64,000 nucleotides of DNA from OMIW01 sp044235645 (GTDB lineage Bacteria > Bdellovibrionota_C > UBA2361 > OMIW01), in contig JBIIHQ010000010.1 of the NCBI GenBank assembly GCA_044235645.1, positions 52,321 to 116,320 on the forward strand, read 5' to 3'. The translations under genes and the position numbers were made by a program. Numbering within the stretch: the stretch's first letter is position 1; each line of letters begins with the position of its first letter. Below are positions 34,907 to 43,968 of this stretch, piece by piece. The notes beneath the pieces were generated by a model. It was not told where the DNA came from. It saw only the letters and a list, made by a program, of their open reading frames with translations, and did no database searches.

Positions 34907-35395
34907 CTACTTGCCTCTTCTGTCCTGCCCCTTTCTGAGTGATTCGCGAACGGTCAGCCCTATCTGCACCAGCGCACCCTCACCGACCGGCGTTCGCCCG
35001 GAGAGGGACGCTATCGAGTGGTGCTCGAGGACCGTATCTATCGCGCTCCGCAACTCCGACCACACCTCTTGGAGCCCACAGCGATGGGGCGAAGAACACC
35101 GCTCGAGGATAGGTTTATGCTCACAGACCAGCCGAAAAGTATCCCCCTCGGTCGCCATGACCACATCCCGAATCGTAATCGCTTCAGGAGCTCGCGCGAG
35201 TCCATATCCTCCCCGCGGCCCTCGACTACTATTGACGACCCCACCCTGACGGAGCCGGTGCAATATCTGATGTGTATATGCGAGCTCGATACCAAGCGCC
35301 TCAGCTATGTGGGCAGCAGAGCGGCGACTCGGATATAGCTCCGACAAAAAGGTGCAACAATGGATGCCGTACTCGCCCCACAACGTCACATGCAT
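34907..35395 (-). CDS. Rrf2-family Fe-S-sensing transcriptional regulator
   Basis: This 162-aa protein begins at the ATG at 35395 with the family's usual N-terminus ('MHVTLWGEYGIHCCTFL') and AGAGAG eight bases upstream. A helix-turn-helix spans about 29-48, and the wing has 'RGPRGGYGLAR' (58-68). Three cysteines, C91, C100 and C106, lie where IscR binds its [2Fe-2S] cluster. It is the first gene of an operon with sufSE and faces sufBCD across 223 bp that contain a palindrome. It very probably adjusts suf expression to Fe-S status. Whether it should be called SufR or IscR cannot be decided. Confidence 0.88.
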   Translation of the reverse strand: MHVTLWGEYGIHCCTFLSELYPSRRSAAHIAEALGIELAYTHQILHRLRQGGVVNSSRGPRGGYGLARAPEAITIRDVVMATEGDTFRLVCEHKPILERCSSPHRCGLQEVWSELRSAIDTVLEHHSIASLSGRTPVGEGALVQIGLTVRESLRKGQDRRGK

Positions 35396-35484
35396 GAAAT
35401 ACGCTCTCTTTTTATCGCGTTGCGAATCTTGAATTTGCTCTTCAAGTATAGTACCTTTCGCCCGCATTTACTAGAACGGCGGGG

Positions 35485-35502
35485 CCGTCATCGTGATGAC
35501 GG
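35485..35502. promoter_or_regulatory. Candidate operator in the divergent suf promoter region
   Basis: CCGTCATC-GT-GATGACGG is a perfect 8-bp-arm palindrome, 90 bp upstream of the Rrf2 gene and 117 bp upstream of sufB. It is a natural candidate for binding by the Rrf2 protein, though its sequence is not one I recognise from IscR sites. Confidence 0.45.
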
Positions 35503-35618
35503 AGACGATTAAAAGGTACCCATCCCCCGGTAGCGCTCCTGCGAGGCGGCGTTCTTATCAGCCGTCACCCGGATGAGCCTGCTTAATCGCGTGCCGACAA
35601 CTTTCGGAAAACCCTATC

Positions 35619-37064
35619 ATGACCTCCGAACCAGATGCCATCTCACGCGTTACTGACCGGGACTATCAGTACGGGTTTGTCACTGCGATCGAGCAAGAGA
35701 CCGCCCCTCCTGGGGTGACCGAAGAGGTCGTTCGTTTTATCTCTGCGAAAAAGGAAGAGCCCCCATTCATGCTGGAATGGCGGCTGCGGGCGCTACGGCG
35801 ATGGCAGGAGATGGTTGAACCTCGGTGGGCGTTTATCCACTACCCCCCGATTGATTACGACAACGTCATCTGCTACGCCGCGCCGAAGACCGGTGCGAAG
35901 TATCAAAGTATCGACGAGGTGCCGAAGGAAATTTTGGCGACCTACGAAAAATTGGGGATACCTCTTCACGAGCAGAGTCGACTTGCCGGGGTCGCAGTTG
36001 ACGCGGTTTTTGATAGCGTATCAATCGCGACCACCTTCCAGGATACCCTCGCAAAAGCGGGTGTTCTTTTCTGCTCATTTTCTGAGGCCGTTCATCGATA
36101 CCCTGAGTTAGTCCAGAAGTACCTCGGGAGCGTTGTTCCGTATAACGACAACTACTTTGCGACTCTTAATTCGGCGATGTTTAGCGATGGGTCATTTGTC
36201 TACATCCCGCCCGGGGTGACCTGCCCGTTAGAGCTCTCAACATACTTTCGAATCAATCAACAGCGGTCGGGACAGTTCGAACGGACGCTGATTATAGCCG
36301 ACAGAGGGAGCTCGGTGAGTTATCTTGAGGGGTGCACGGCTCCACAACGGGATGAAAATCAACTCCATGCGGCTGTGGTTGAGCTGGTCGCGCTCGAAGA
36401 TGCAACTATCAAATATTCGACAGTCCAGAACTGGTATCCCGGAGATGAAAACGGGAAAGGTGGTATCTATAATTTTGTGACGAAGCGAGGCATCTGTCTC
36501 GGCGCTCGCTCGCGAATTTCCTGGACCCAGGTTGAAACCGGATCCTCTATTACCTGGAAGTATCCGAGCTGTATCCTCAAAGGGGATGATTCGGTCGGGG
36601 AGTTCTACTCGGTAGCGGTTACCAACAGATGCCAGCAGGCTGATACTGGCACAAAGATGATCCACATCGGGAAAAATACGAAGAGCACGATAGTGTCGAA
36701 GGGGATCTCAGCGGGCAAGGGTCAGAATGCGTACCGAGGTCTCGTTCGGATGCAAAAAGGGGCCGAAAATGGGCGTAATTTCTCCCAGTGCGATTCGCTT
36801 CTGATCGGTGATACCTGTGGAGCGCACACCTTCCCCTACATCGAGTCGAAGAATCCAACGGCAAAGATCGAGCACGAAGCGACGACCTCAAAGATCGGTG
36901 AGGACCAGCTCTTCTACTGTAAACAACGAGGCATATCCGCTGAGGATGCGGTCTCGATGATTGTGCACGGGTTCTGCAAAGAGATTCTTCAAGAGCTTCC
37001 GATGGAGTTCGCTATCGAAGCCCGTCAACTCCTCGCGGTGAGCCTCGAGGGAAGCGTGGGTTAG
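35619..37064 (+). CDS. sufB: Fe-S cluster scaffold subunit SufB
   Basis: This 481-aa scaffold subunit of the SufBCD complex shows the family text throughout: 'RLRALRRWQEM', 'FCSFSEAVHRYPELVQKYL', 'SDGSFVYIPPGVTCPLELST', 'CTAPQRDENQLHAAVVEL' and 'EHEATTSKIGEDQLFYCKQR'. The conserved C400 in 'DTCGAHTFPY' corresponds to the cysteine proposed to hold the nascent cluster. It is the first gene of sufB-sufC-sufD and diverges from the rrf2-sufSE operon. Length is normal and no anomaly is seen. Confidence 0.96.
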   Translation: MTSEPDAISRVTDRDYQYGFVTAIEQETAPPGVTEEVVRFISAKKEEPPFMLEWRLRALRRWQEMVEPRWAFIHYPPIDYDNVICYAAPKTGAKYQSIDEVPKEILATYEKLGIPLHEQSRLAGVAVDAVFDSVSIATTFQDTLAKAGVLFCSFSEAVHRYPELVQKYLGSVVPYNDNYFATLNSAMFSDGSFVYIPPGVTCPLELSTYFRINQQRSGQFERTLIIADRGSSVSYLEGCTAPQRDENQLHAAVVELVALEDATIKYSTVQNWYPGDENGKGGIYNFVTKRGICLGARSRISWTQVETGSSITWKYPSCILKGDDSVGEFYSVAVTNRCQQADTGTKMIHIGKNTKSTIVSKGISAGKGQNAYRGLVRMQKGAENGRNFSQCDSLLIGDTCGAHTFPYIESKNPTAKIEHEATTSKIGEDQLFYCKQRGISAEDAVSMIVHGFCKEILQELPMEFAIEARQLLAVSLEGSVG

Positions 37065-37164
37065 GAGCTCAGTCACGTAGATGTATTTCGGCAGGAAAAA
37101 CGCTCAGTGAGCTATACGGCAATAAGCTCTCCAACAGTGAGCTTTCCAACTAATGGGAGAAAGT

Positions 37165-37920
37165 ATGTTAACGATTCGTGACCTCTGTGCATCGGTTGGC
37201 GACAAAGAGATCCTCAAAGGGCTCTCGCTTTCGATCAGGCCAGGTGAAGTGCACGCGATCATGGGCCTCAATGGCTCAGGAAAGAGCACCCTCGCGAATG
37301 TCATCGCGGGTCACAGTGGGTACGAGGTGACCGCTGGCTCGATGGAGTTTCGGGGAAAGGATATCGGCGAGCTTGAGCCAGATGAGCGGGCCGGCGAGGG
37401 TATTTTCCTCGCTTTTCAATATCCGGTTGAGCTTCCCGGCGTTCTCACGACTTACTTCCTCCGCACCGCACTCAATTCGATCCGCGCGTATCGAGGCGAG
37501 GAACCAATTGGAGTTCGAGAATTCTCAGCGCTCCTCGCAGAAAAGGCCGAGGCCATACATCTCGACAAGGATCTGCTCAAGCGGTGCGTCAATGAGGGGT
37601 TCTCTGGAGGGGAAAAAAAGCGACTAGAGATCCTTCAGCTCGCGCTCCTCAATCCCCACTTGGCAGTCCTTGATGAAACTGACTCGGGGCTCGATATCGA
37701 TGCACTTCGTGCGGTCGCGGAGGGGGTGAATGCCGTGAGAAAGAGTGACCCGGATAAATCGTTCCTCGTTATCACCCATTATCAACGACTTCTGGAATAC
37801 ATAGTGCCAGACGTGGTGCACATCATGATTGATGGGCGCATCGTGCGCTCAGGTAATAAGATGCTCGCGCTTGAGGTTGAGGAGCGAGGGTACGAGTGGC
37901 TGCGAGAAGAAGTCAGATAG
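37165..37920 (+). CDS. sufC: SUF system ATPase SufC
   Basis: This 251-aa ABC-type ATPase of the SufBCD complex has Walker A GLNGSGKST at 34-42, the signature 'FSGGEKKRLEILQLALLNP', and 'VLDETDSGLDIDALR', the SufC form of Walker B and D-loop. 'IFLAFQYPVELPGV' is also diagnostic. The ATG at 37165 has GGGAGA five bases upstream; the in-frame ATG at 37153 lies within that site. It is 100 bp after sufB and 52 bp before sufD on the same strand. Confidence 0.96.
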   Translation: MLTIRDLCASVGDKEILKGLSLSIRPGEVHAIMGLNGSGKSTLANVIAGHSGYEVTAGSMEFRGKDIGELEPDERAGEGIFLAFQYPVELPGVLTTYFLRTALNSIRAYRGEEPIGVREFSALLAEKAEAIHLDKDLLKRCVNEGFSGGEKKRLEILQLALLNPHLAVLDETDSGLDIDALRAVAEGVNAVRKSDPDKSFLVITHYQRLLEYIVPDVVHIMIDGRIVRSGNKMLALEVEERGYEWLREEVR

Positions 37921-37972
37921 CCACCCTACTTCCTCGGTTGCACATTCCTCCCTCTGTTTTCGGAGTACCGAT

Positions 37973-39292
37973 ATGGGTACCATTTCAGCTGATATTTCGC
38001 CAATCGTCTCTCTCCTCGCCCAGCGTACCTCTTCTCATGAGGGGCCTCTCAAAGCGGTACGGAGGGCAGCGGCTGAGCGACTCCCGACCCTTTCGTTTGA
38101 CCCGGAGGAGTGGGGCTACACCGATCGCACACCTTTTCTGGAAGCTCTTGGAGATGCCGTCAAAGAGAGCCAGGGTGAATCTCCCAACGGGATGGAGAAA
38201 ATTGATAGGGCGGCGATACCCGCACGTCTCACCTCACGCGGTATCCCCCAGCTTCCGTATTCCGTCATTGTTTCGGGCAGTGACGTAGTGGTGTCCGAAT
38301 CATTGCAACAAGCACCAATAGAGGTCTGTTCCCTTTCGGAGGGCTCGGGGGAGGACGGAACGGGCGGTACGCGACATTTCGGCAGCCTCTCTGACAAAAG
38401 CAAAAATCCACTGGTCGCTCTGAGTACCGCATTTTTTCAAAGCGGGATAGGGATTCACGCTCGGCGTCAGACCACTCTGGCTGAGACCATTCAGATAGTG
38501 CATGACAATGGAGGATCTCGGCTTCATACCCCCCGTACGCTCATTACCCTCGAGGAAGGAGCCTCGATATCGGTTCTTGAGGTGGTAGTAAGCGATGGAG
38601 AAAAGGGATGGTCCGGCCCCGCCGTGACCGAGATTGTACTTGCTCCAGGAGCCCACTGCTCGTATACCCATCTTCTTGAGGGGGATTCGACTCTGCAATC
38701 AGCATCATCAATCTTTGTGCGAGCGGATCGGGACTCAGTATTTCGGTCGTTTTTTCTCAGCACCACCCCAAAAACAGTCCGGACAGAAATTGTGCCTACT
38801 CTCGCGGGGCCGGGTGCCACGGTGAGGGTCGCTGGGCTCTCGCTTGGGACCAATGACCAACATGTCGACACCGTTGTCGTGATGGAGCACGCGGCTCCTC
38901 ATTGCGAGAGCCGTCAACTATTCAAGAGCATCCATAGCGGTCGTTCCAGTGGATCCTTCTCAGGAACAATTATCGTGCAGGAGGGTGCTCAGAAAACAAA
39001 TGCATTTCAATCAAGTAAGGGGATATTGCTCGGTCGCGATGCCGTGATCAACACCCGCCCTCAGCTAAAAATTTGGGCCGATGATGTGAAATGCTCTCAC
39101 GGGGCAACGGTAGGTCAGATTGATGAAGCCGCTCTCTTCTATCTACGGTCACGGGGCATTCCCACAGCAGCGGCTCGAACGCTTCTCCTTCATGCATTTG
39201 TCGGAGAGGCCCTTGCCGAAGTCGATAGGCCGGACGTCAGAGAGATGTTGACCCCACTCGTCGACAAGCGCCTGAGCAGCGTGCTTGCATAG
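37973..39292 (+). CDS. sufD: Fe-S cluster assembly subunit SufD
   Basis: This 439-aa paralogue of SufB closes the sufBCD operon. The divergent N-terminal half is followed by the conserved beta-helix and C-terminus: 'NTRPQLKIWADDVKCSHGAT', 'GQIDEAALFYLRSRGI' and 'ARTLLLHAFVGEALAEV'. SufD pairs with SufB on a SufC dimer and is needed for iron entry. The ATG at 37973 has GGAG eight bases upstream. An upstream in-frame start would overlap sufC by about 90 bp and is rejected. No sufA, sufT or sufU follows. Confidence 0.94.
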   Translation: MGTISADISPIVSLLAQRTSSHEGPLKAVRRAAAERLPTLSFDPEEWGYTDRTPFLEALGDAVKESQGESPNGMEKIDRAAIPARLTSRGIPQLPYSVIVSGSDVVVSESLQQAPIEVCSLSEGSGEDGTGGTRHFGSLSDKSKNPLVALSTAFFQSGIGIHARRQTTLAETIQIVHDNGGSRLHTPRTLITLEEGASISVLEVVVSDGEKGWSGPAVTEIVLAPGAHCSYTHLLEGDSTLQSASSIFVRADRDSVFRSFFLSTTPKTVRTEIVPTLAGPGATVRVAGLSLGTNDQHVDTVVVMEHAAPHCESRQLFKSIHSGRSSGSFSGTIIVQEGAQKTNAFQSSKGILLGRDAVINTRPQLKIWADDVKCSHGATVGQIDEAALFYLRSRGIPTAAARTLLLHAFVGEALAEVDRPDVREMLTPLVDKRLSSVLA

Positions 39293-39362
39293 ACACAGCC
39301 CCGCTCTTTTAAAAAAAGTCCTCCCGAGAGGGCGTCGGGTTGAAGGGTTGGAAAGGTGCGGT

Positions 39363-39659
39363 TCAGCGGTCGGACCGAGGCGTTGGCCCCACGACCCCCG
39401 CAAGGCGTCGTACCATACCGGGATCAAGATCCAGTAAGTGGCAGAGACTGTCGAATGCCAGTGGGTGCGACTCTCCAGATGCCTCAATATAAACACGGGC
39501 TTTCTCTGCGTGCTCACCCCCCGAGAGGAGATCGGTGAGGGTTGCGCGAAGGAACGCCCTGAGCAACTCGCGCTCTGGGCTATCCGGAACGGGTGCCTCC
39601 TCTTCATCGGTCGAATAAAGCCGCGCTAGTGTGTAATAATCGTTTTCTCGGTACCCCAT
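39363..39659 (-). CDS. Small conserved-looking soluble protein
   Basis: This 98-aa protein begins at the ATG at 39659 behind GAGGAG. Its second half ('AEKARVYIEASGE' to 'FDSLCHLLDLDPGMVRRLAG') resembles a small helical domain seen in many unnamed bacterial proteins, with a pattern like 'A..WI......FSF..IC..LGLDP..VR..L'. No function is known to me. It converges on sufD, and on its own strand it is followed by a short stem with a run of seven Ts (about 39310-39340). Confidence 0.6.
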   Translation of the reverse strand: MGYRENDYYTLARLYSTDEEEAPVPDSPERELLRAFLRATLTDLLSGGEHAEKARVYIEASGESHPLAFDSLCHLLDLDPGMVRRLAGVVGPTPRSDR

Positions 39660-39954
39660 ACTACTCCTCACCGAGTCAGCCTCTCCCTCTCTCTCGCTCT
39701 CTCTCCAACCCGACCCCTCGACGTCGAAACTCTATTAGATATGTCGAGCTCACCCTCTCCCTCGACATAAAAATCGATTGACTTGAGAGAATTTTGGGGT
39801 ATCGGTTTACGAGGATAAAAGACGACGACCCGATACAACCTGAACGGGGCAAATCTTAAGGATGGAGTGAGGAGCATCTGGCAGGCCCGCTCTGCTTTAG
39901 GCCTCGCGCGCCCGTGGGACAAAGACGCTTTGAACGGATGTGAGTGAGGAAAAA

Positions 39955-40028
39955 CGCGCCCTGAGAGATTCGAACTCCCGGCCTTTTGGTTCGAAGCCAA
40001 ACGCTCTATCCAGCTGAGCTAAGGGCGC
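39955..40028 (-). tRNA. tRNA-Arg (anticodon TCG)
   Basis: A 74-nt cloverleaf on the minus strand. The acceptor GCGCCCT (40028-40022) pairs with AGGGCGC (39962-39956). The D-arm is 'AGCTCAGCTGGATAGAGC'. The anticodon stem TTTGG/CCAAA encloses CTTCGAA, so the anticodon is TCG, reading CGA and related Arg codons. The T-arm is 'CCGGGAGTTCGAATCTCTC'. CCA is not encoded, and TTTTT follows the 3' end at once. Confidence 0.93.
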
Positions 40029-40170
40029 GCATCAATGGAGGAGAGGTTGCCATAATCCTCGAGAAATGAAAAGGTTGGGCCGCCACATTTATGGATTAAT
40101 CGCTCAATCACCGCCAACGAGCCTCGTGAGCTCTCACCCTGAATTAAGCGCGGCAGATGGTTGCGCTTTT

Positions 40171-40665
40171 TCAGGGCTGTGAAGCCGGTTCCCTCACATA
40201 GCGCAAAAATTGGCACCCATCGCCCGACTCAACCGACTCCAGCCGAAACCCCTCCTCAAACTGAGGCATGAATGTGTCCCCTTTGTGGTCGCCATCTATT
40301 AAGGTAACGTGAGCCTCATCCCACGCCCCGATCGTCTGGTTGTAGAGCTCCGCTCCACCAATAATCCAGTAAGCTTCCGCTGGATGCGCTTTCATCTCCT
40401 CAATCAAAACCCTGAGGTCGGCACAAACCCGCACCTCAGGCGGATACCCCCCCCGAGAGCCCCTTGTCACGACGATATTGTGTCGGCCCTTGAGGGGACG
40501 AGCGTGGTCGGGCAGAGAATCGAAGGTCCGCCGTCCCATCACGACAGTCCCCCCTTTTGTTAATCGTGCGAACCGTCGGATATCCTCAGGGACTTGCCAT
40601 GGCAACGCTCCCTCATTCCCGATGACTCTGCTCCTATTCATCGCCACGATCGCCCGAATGGTCAT
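40171..40665 (-). CDS. folA: Dihydrofolate reductase
   Basis: This 164-aa DHFR reduces dihydrofolate to tetrahydrofolate with NADPH. Seen directly: 'AIVAMNRSRVIGNEGALPW' at the N-terminus with the substrate loop, 'VPEDIRRFARLTKGGTVVMG' including the acidic catalytic position, 'RRTFDSLP', and 'AYWIIGGAELY' for cofactor binding. Length is normal. It lies 40 bp downstream of thyA on the same strand, so the enzyme that makes dihydrofolate and the one that recycles it are co-expressed. AAGG lies six bases before the ATG. Confidence 0.96.
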   Translation of the reverse strand: MTIRAIVAMNRSRVIGNEGALPWQVPEDIRRFARLTKGGTVVMGRRTFDSLPDHARPLKGRHNIVVTRGSRGGYPPEVRVCADLRVLIEEMKAHPAEAYWIIGGAELYNQTIGAWDEAHVTLIDGDHKGDTFMPQFEEGFRLESVESGDGCQFLRYVREPASQP

Positions 40666-40705
40666 TGAGCACCTTATATCAGGGTGGTAAATCCCGCGCA
40701 GGGTC

Positions 40706-41515
40706 CTACACTGCTATGGGAAGCTTAATAGCTGGATGAGAGTCATACCCCTCAAGTCGGAAATCTTCGTACCTGAACTGAAAGAGGTCGGAAACCTCGG
40801 GATTGATCCACATCTGAGGAAGTGGTCGTGGCTCTCGAGCAAGCTGTTCTCTGGCTCCGTCGAGGTGATTGCGGTAGATGTGGACATCACCGAAAGTGTG
40901 AACAAATTCGTGCGGGCGCAACCCCGTAACCTGCGCCACCATCATCAACAAAAGAGCATAGCTCGCGATGTTAAATGGCACTCCAAGCATGAGGTCAGCG
41001 GACCGCTGGTAGAGCTGAAGGCTCAAAGCGCCCCCCGAAACGTAAAACTGAAAGAGGGTATGACACGCCGGAGGAGCGACCTCCGGGAGGTCCCCCGGAT
41101 TGTACGAGACCACCAGATGACGCCGACTGTAAGGATTTGCCTTAAGACCGGCAACAACCCCCGCCACCTGATCAATGGTATCCCCCCGCGACGTCTCCCA
41201 CCGACGCCACTGCTTTCCATAGACGGGGCCAAGTTCTCCTGACGAATCTGCCCATTCGTTCCAGATGGTAACGCCGTGATCAGTCAAGTACGAGATATTT
41301 GTATCTCCCTTGAGGAACCATAACAGCTCATAGATGATTGATTTAAGATGAACTTTTTTTGTAGTAACAAGGGGAAAGCCCTCGGCAAGATTAAATCGGA
41401 GCTGTCGACCAAAAACCGATACGGTCCCCACCCCCGTTCGATCCGGACGGACATCGCCCGAGTCCGGGGCACCATGCGTCAGAACGTCGGATACTAATTC
41501 TAAGTATTGCTTCAT
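40706..41515 (-). CDS. thyA: Thymidylate synthase
   Basis: This 269-aa ThyA methylates dUMP to dTMP using methylene-THF. The landmarks are 'RPDRTGVGTVSVFGRQLRF', 'FPLVTTKKVHLKSIIYELLW', 'LGPVYGKQWRRW', the nucleophile C151 in 'PPACHTLFQFYV', 'SYALLLMMVAQVTGL' and 'GDVHIYRNHLDGAREQL'. The ATG at 41515 with GGAGGG upstream gives the normal N-terminus 'MKQYLELVSDVLTHG'; the in-frame start at 41593 would add 26 residues. It heads a thyA-folA operon. Confidence 0.96.
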   Translation of the reverse strand: MKQYLELVSDVLTHGAPDSGDVRPDRTGVGTVSVFGRQLRFNLAEGFPLVTTKKVHLKSIIYELLWFLKGDTNISYLTDHGVTIWNEWADSSGELGPVYGKQWRRWETSRGDTIDQVAGVVAGLKANPYSRRHLVVSYNPGDLPEVAPPACHTLFQFYVSGGALSLQLYQRSADLMLGVPFNIASYALLLMMVAQVTGLRPHEFVHTFGDVHIYRNHLDGAREQLAREPRPLPQMWINPEVSDLFQFRYEDFRLEGYDSHPAIKLPIAV

Positions 41516-41741
41516 CCGATATGCCCTCCCATTCAGGATTCCCCGCCCCTCCAGATAAGACCGTAGGAGGACCGGACTGTCAAGACTACCCAACGAGCAG
41601 CGGTCATTGGCACTAAGTGTAGATTTGGTCTAAAATTCTAATAATGTTAAGAAGGATGGGAGTTATAACTGGGTGATCATTCGTTTTTAGGGGACTGTCG
41701 GGCTTTCCTTATTCCTAGTCGGAGGATTGGAGTCGAACGAA

Positions 41742-43799
41742 GTGAACAGCAGTGTCAAACAACGGCGCGCGCGTGCTCGGGAGTTGTCCGATCTCGGAGA
41801 TATCGCATCTCATTTCCGTGACTTATTGCGCCGGATCTGCACCAACGAGAGCCGGGTACACCCCTCACTTCCGATACCACCAGAGGTCCAGAATACCTTA
41901 AGTAGTTGGTTAGACTTGCTCAAAGAGGGGGCTTTTTCGGTTGCATCCTCACCTCAATGGTTTCCTCATCCCGATATTGATCCGCTCCTTGATGGCGCAG
42001 AAGGAATAGGTGCCACTCTCCGCGCAATGGTGACTGGATTAGAACGCTCCTCGGCAAACTCATCTCTGGGAACTCCTCTTTTTGCGAATGAACTTCGGGG
42101 TGCTCGCGAAATTTTGGGGCAGATGCCGTTCGGCGTCCCCGATAACCGTCGTTCGTTCATCATCGCAGTTCTATCCCTCACGCTTGCAACGACTCCTCGC
42201 TCATGTATCAGAAGAGCGATGGCGTTCTACGAGGTGTTCGGTGAAGACTTCAACGAATTTGTTCCGTCAGGGGAGGAAGCTGCTTCCGTTTACCGAATCG
42301 CGCTTCTTCGTGTCTGTGATGATCTCGCACAGGGGTCCGTGCGAACCTTTCGTCACTTCGTAGAGAGTGCCTTTCGGGGAAGCCATCCGATGCCGATGCG
42401 CCATATCAGGGACGCCGCATTTCGGGGGGCGGAAAGGGCTCTCGAACGGGTTCATGCGAAACCCTCAAAGGGACGTCTCGAGTCGCTCGCTTTTATTGTC
42501 GCCCTTGGAGGAGCACAGTTACCCGATGTGTGGGAGGTTTTGCGCCCCCTCACCACCCGTTTAGCAAAGTCCGATCCCTCGTTGGCGCACTACATTGTTG
42601 ATCTCTTTTTTCCTGTGAGCACAAAAGGTGCCCCTCATGCTGACGACTATCTTCGGCGCGAAATCCAACTTTTCTTTGCACTCGATCAAACACTCGCAAC
42701 GAGGATGCAAAGACACCTGACAGGATACTTCCCCCTTGATTGGGAGAATGTGCTTCGGGGTCGTATACCGAACCTTCCGCCAGCCGTTCGGGGATTTTCC
42801 TCAGACGCGGATCCTCAACTACTCAAGCACCACCTTGTCGACCACTACGTGCCCGCACGTCGTTCACAACGAATTGCGAATGGCGTGGAGATTATCCCTG
42901 CTCAAGCGACTGCACTAGGCAGACTCACGACGGAGCTCTTTTCGATCGGATACGGGGCCTATATTACGTTTGTTCCCCAATCAAATATCGAATGTCAGTA
43001 TGCCCCCCGACCACATTCACTCGTGCTTTCTACCTCGTGCATCGAGCCCCGGTCGCATCCTGGTGAATTGTATCTGGCCCTGGGAAAAGCGCTTTACCAA
43101 ATGCCTCTGAAGGGAACCTCGATCCGGCTCTCGCCCTCGCCCCTTTCGGTGATTTCGCACCTTCATCAAACGGAAGATTCGCCCCCCGAGATACTTCCGT
43201 TCTCTGTTGTTTGCTCCCTGCTCTTCGAGGTTCGCTGGCTTGGTAAAAGGGTCCTGGGACTGTTGCGGGGGGATGGTATACCCCATACCGAGGATGAGCG
43301 GCTCATTCGAAATCATTACGATCGACAGCTCCGAGCACGGCTCCTCGAGGCCGAAGCAAAATATCGAGCATGTTGTGAGCAACTGAGCCTCGTAACGGAC
43401 TATTTCCAGGGGCGGCGTGACGGGGCCGTTGACATTTCCTATCATCCCGAATGGCTCGGCATTTACACCGCCTCCATCGGCGTTTCACTTCCCCGGGGCA
43501 TGTCAACGGTTTATGTGCCTCTTCCCACGATGACCGCAGCTACTCTCTCGGAGGTCGATCAACACATCTTCGACCAGCTCGTCGGCGTTGAGCCCATGTT
43601 GCGAGATCTGTTTGCTGAGACCTTAAAGAGCGTCGATCACGCACTCTCCCCCTACCCCTCGATGCGACCCCTTCTCGAATTTGTCCGAGCCTCAGACCGG
43701 CGTCGTTCGCGGGGAGGTGCTCTCCGCCTCCTGTCCTCTTGCTCCCGCTCTCTCATCGACCGAACAGTCGGCACTCTCAAGGCTTGTATCGGACGATAG
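41742..43799 (+). CDS. Large orphan protein (about 685 aa)
   Basis: I do not recognise a family. The protein is soluble-looking and mostly helical, with no signal peptide, nucleotide-binding motif or clear repeat. Features seen: an Arg-rich beginning, 'HYVPARRSQRIANGVEIIP' mid-protein, a Cys-containing helical stretch near residue 545 ('LEAEAKYRACCEQL'), and a Ser/Arg-rich end ('RASDRRRSRGGALRLLSS'). The GTG at 41742 has GGAG nine bases upstream; a TTG at 41727 is also in frame but sits directly against a GGAGG. It stands alone between thyA and cysK. Codon use and base composition resemble the neighbours, so recent transfer is not indicated. Confidence 0.72.
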   Translation: MNSSVKQRRARARELSDLGDIASHFRDLLRRICTNESRVHPSLPIPPEVQNTLSSWLDLLKEGAFSVASSPQWFPHPDIDPLLDGAEGIGATLRAMVTGLERSSANSSLGTPLFANELRGAREILGQMPFGVPDNRRSFIIAVLSLTLATTPRSCIRRAMAFYEVFGEDFNEFVPSGEEAASVYRIALLRVCDDLAQGSVRTFRHFVESAFRGSHPMPMRHIRDAAFRGAERALERVHAKPSKGRLESLAFIVALGGAQLPDVWEVLRPLTTRLAKSDPSLAHYIVDLFFPVSTKGAPHADDYLRREIQLFFALDQTLATRMQRHLTGYFPLDWENVLRGRIPNLPPAVRGFSSDADPQLLKHHLVDHYVPARRSQRIANGVEIIPAQATALGRLTTELFSIGYGAYITFVPQSNIECQYAPRPHSLVLSTSCIEPRSHPGELYLALGKALYQMPLKGTSIRLSPSPLSVISHLHQTEDSPPEILPFSVVCSLLFEVRWLGKRVLGLLRGDGIPHTEDERLIRNHYDRQLRARLLEAEAKYRACCEQLSLVTDYFQGRRDGAVDISYHPEWLGIYTASIGVSLPRGMSTVYVPLPTMTAATLSEVDQHIFDQLVGVEPMLRDLFAETLKSVDHALSPYPSMRPLLEFVRASDRRRSRGGALRLLSSCSRSLIDRTVGTLKACIGR

Positions 43800-43968
43800 A
43801 CCATACATTAAAGACTTCTTGACCCGTTCGATTAATCCGCGGGTAGTCGACCCACGAGCTGGTATGGTATACGGCGAATAAGGTCGCTCATTGCCATGGC
43901 GACGCCAGCTTCATTTCTTTTTGCGTGGCTCATTTCTTTCACGTCCATCTTATCGGAGGCTTCTTCCC

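Noticed and set aside
37829..37972. Upstream extension of sufD
   Set aside because: It would overlap sufC by about 90 bp and adds residues not found in SufD; the ATG at 37973 has a good ribosome site.
43891..43968. Upstream extension of cysK by 26 codons
   Set aside because: Residues are unlike CysK, and GGAGG is correctly spaced only for 43969.
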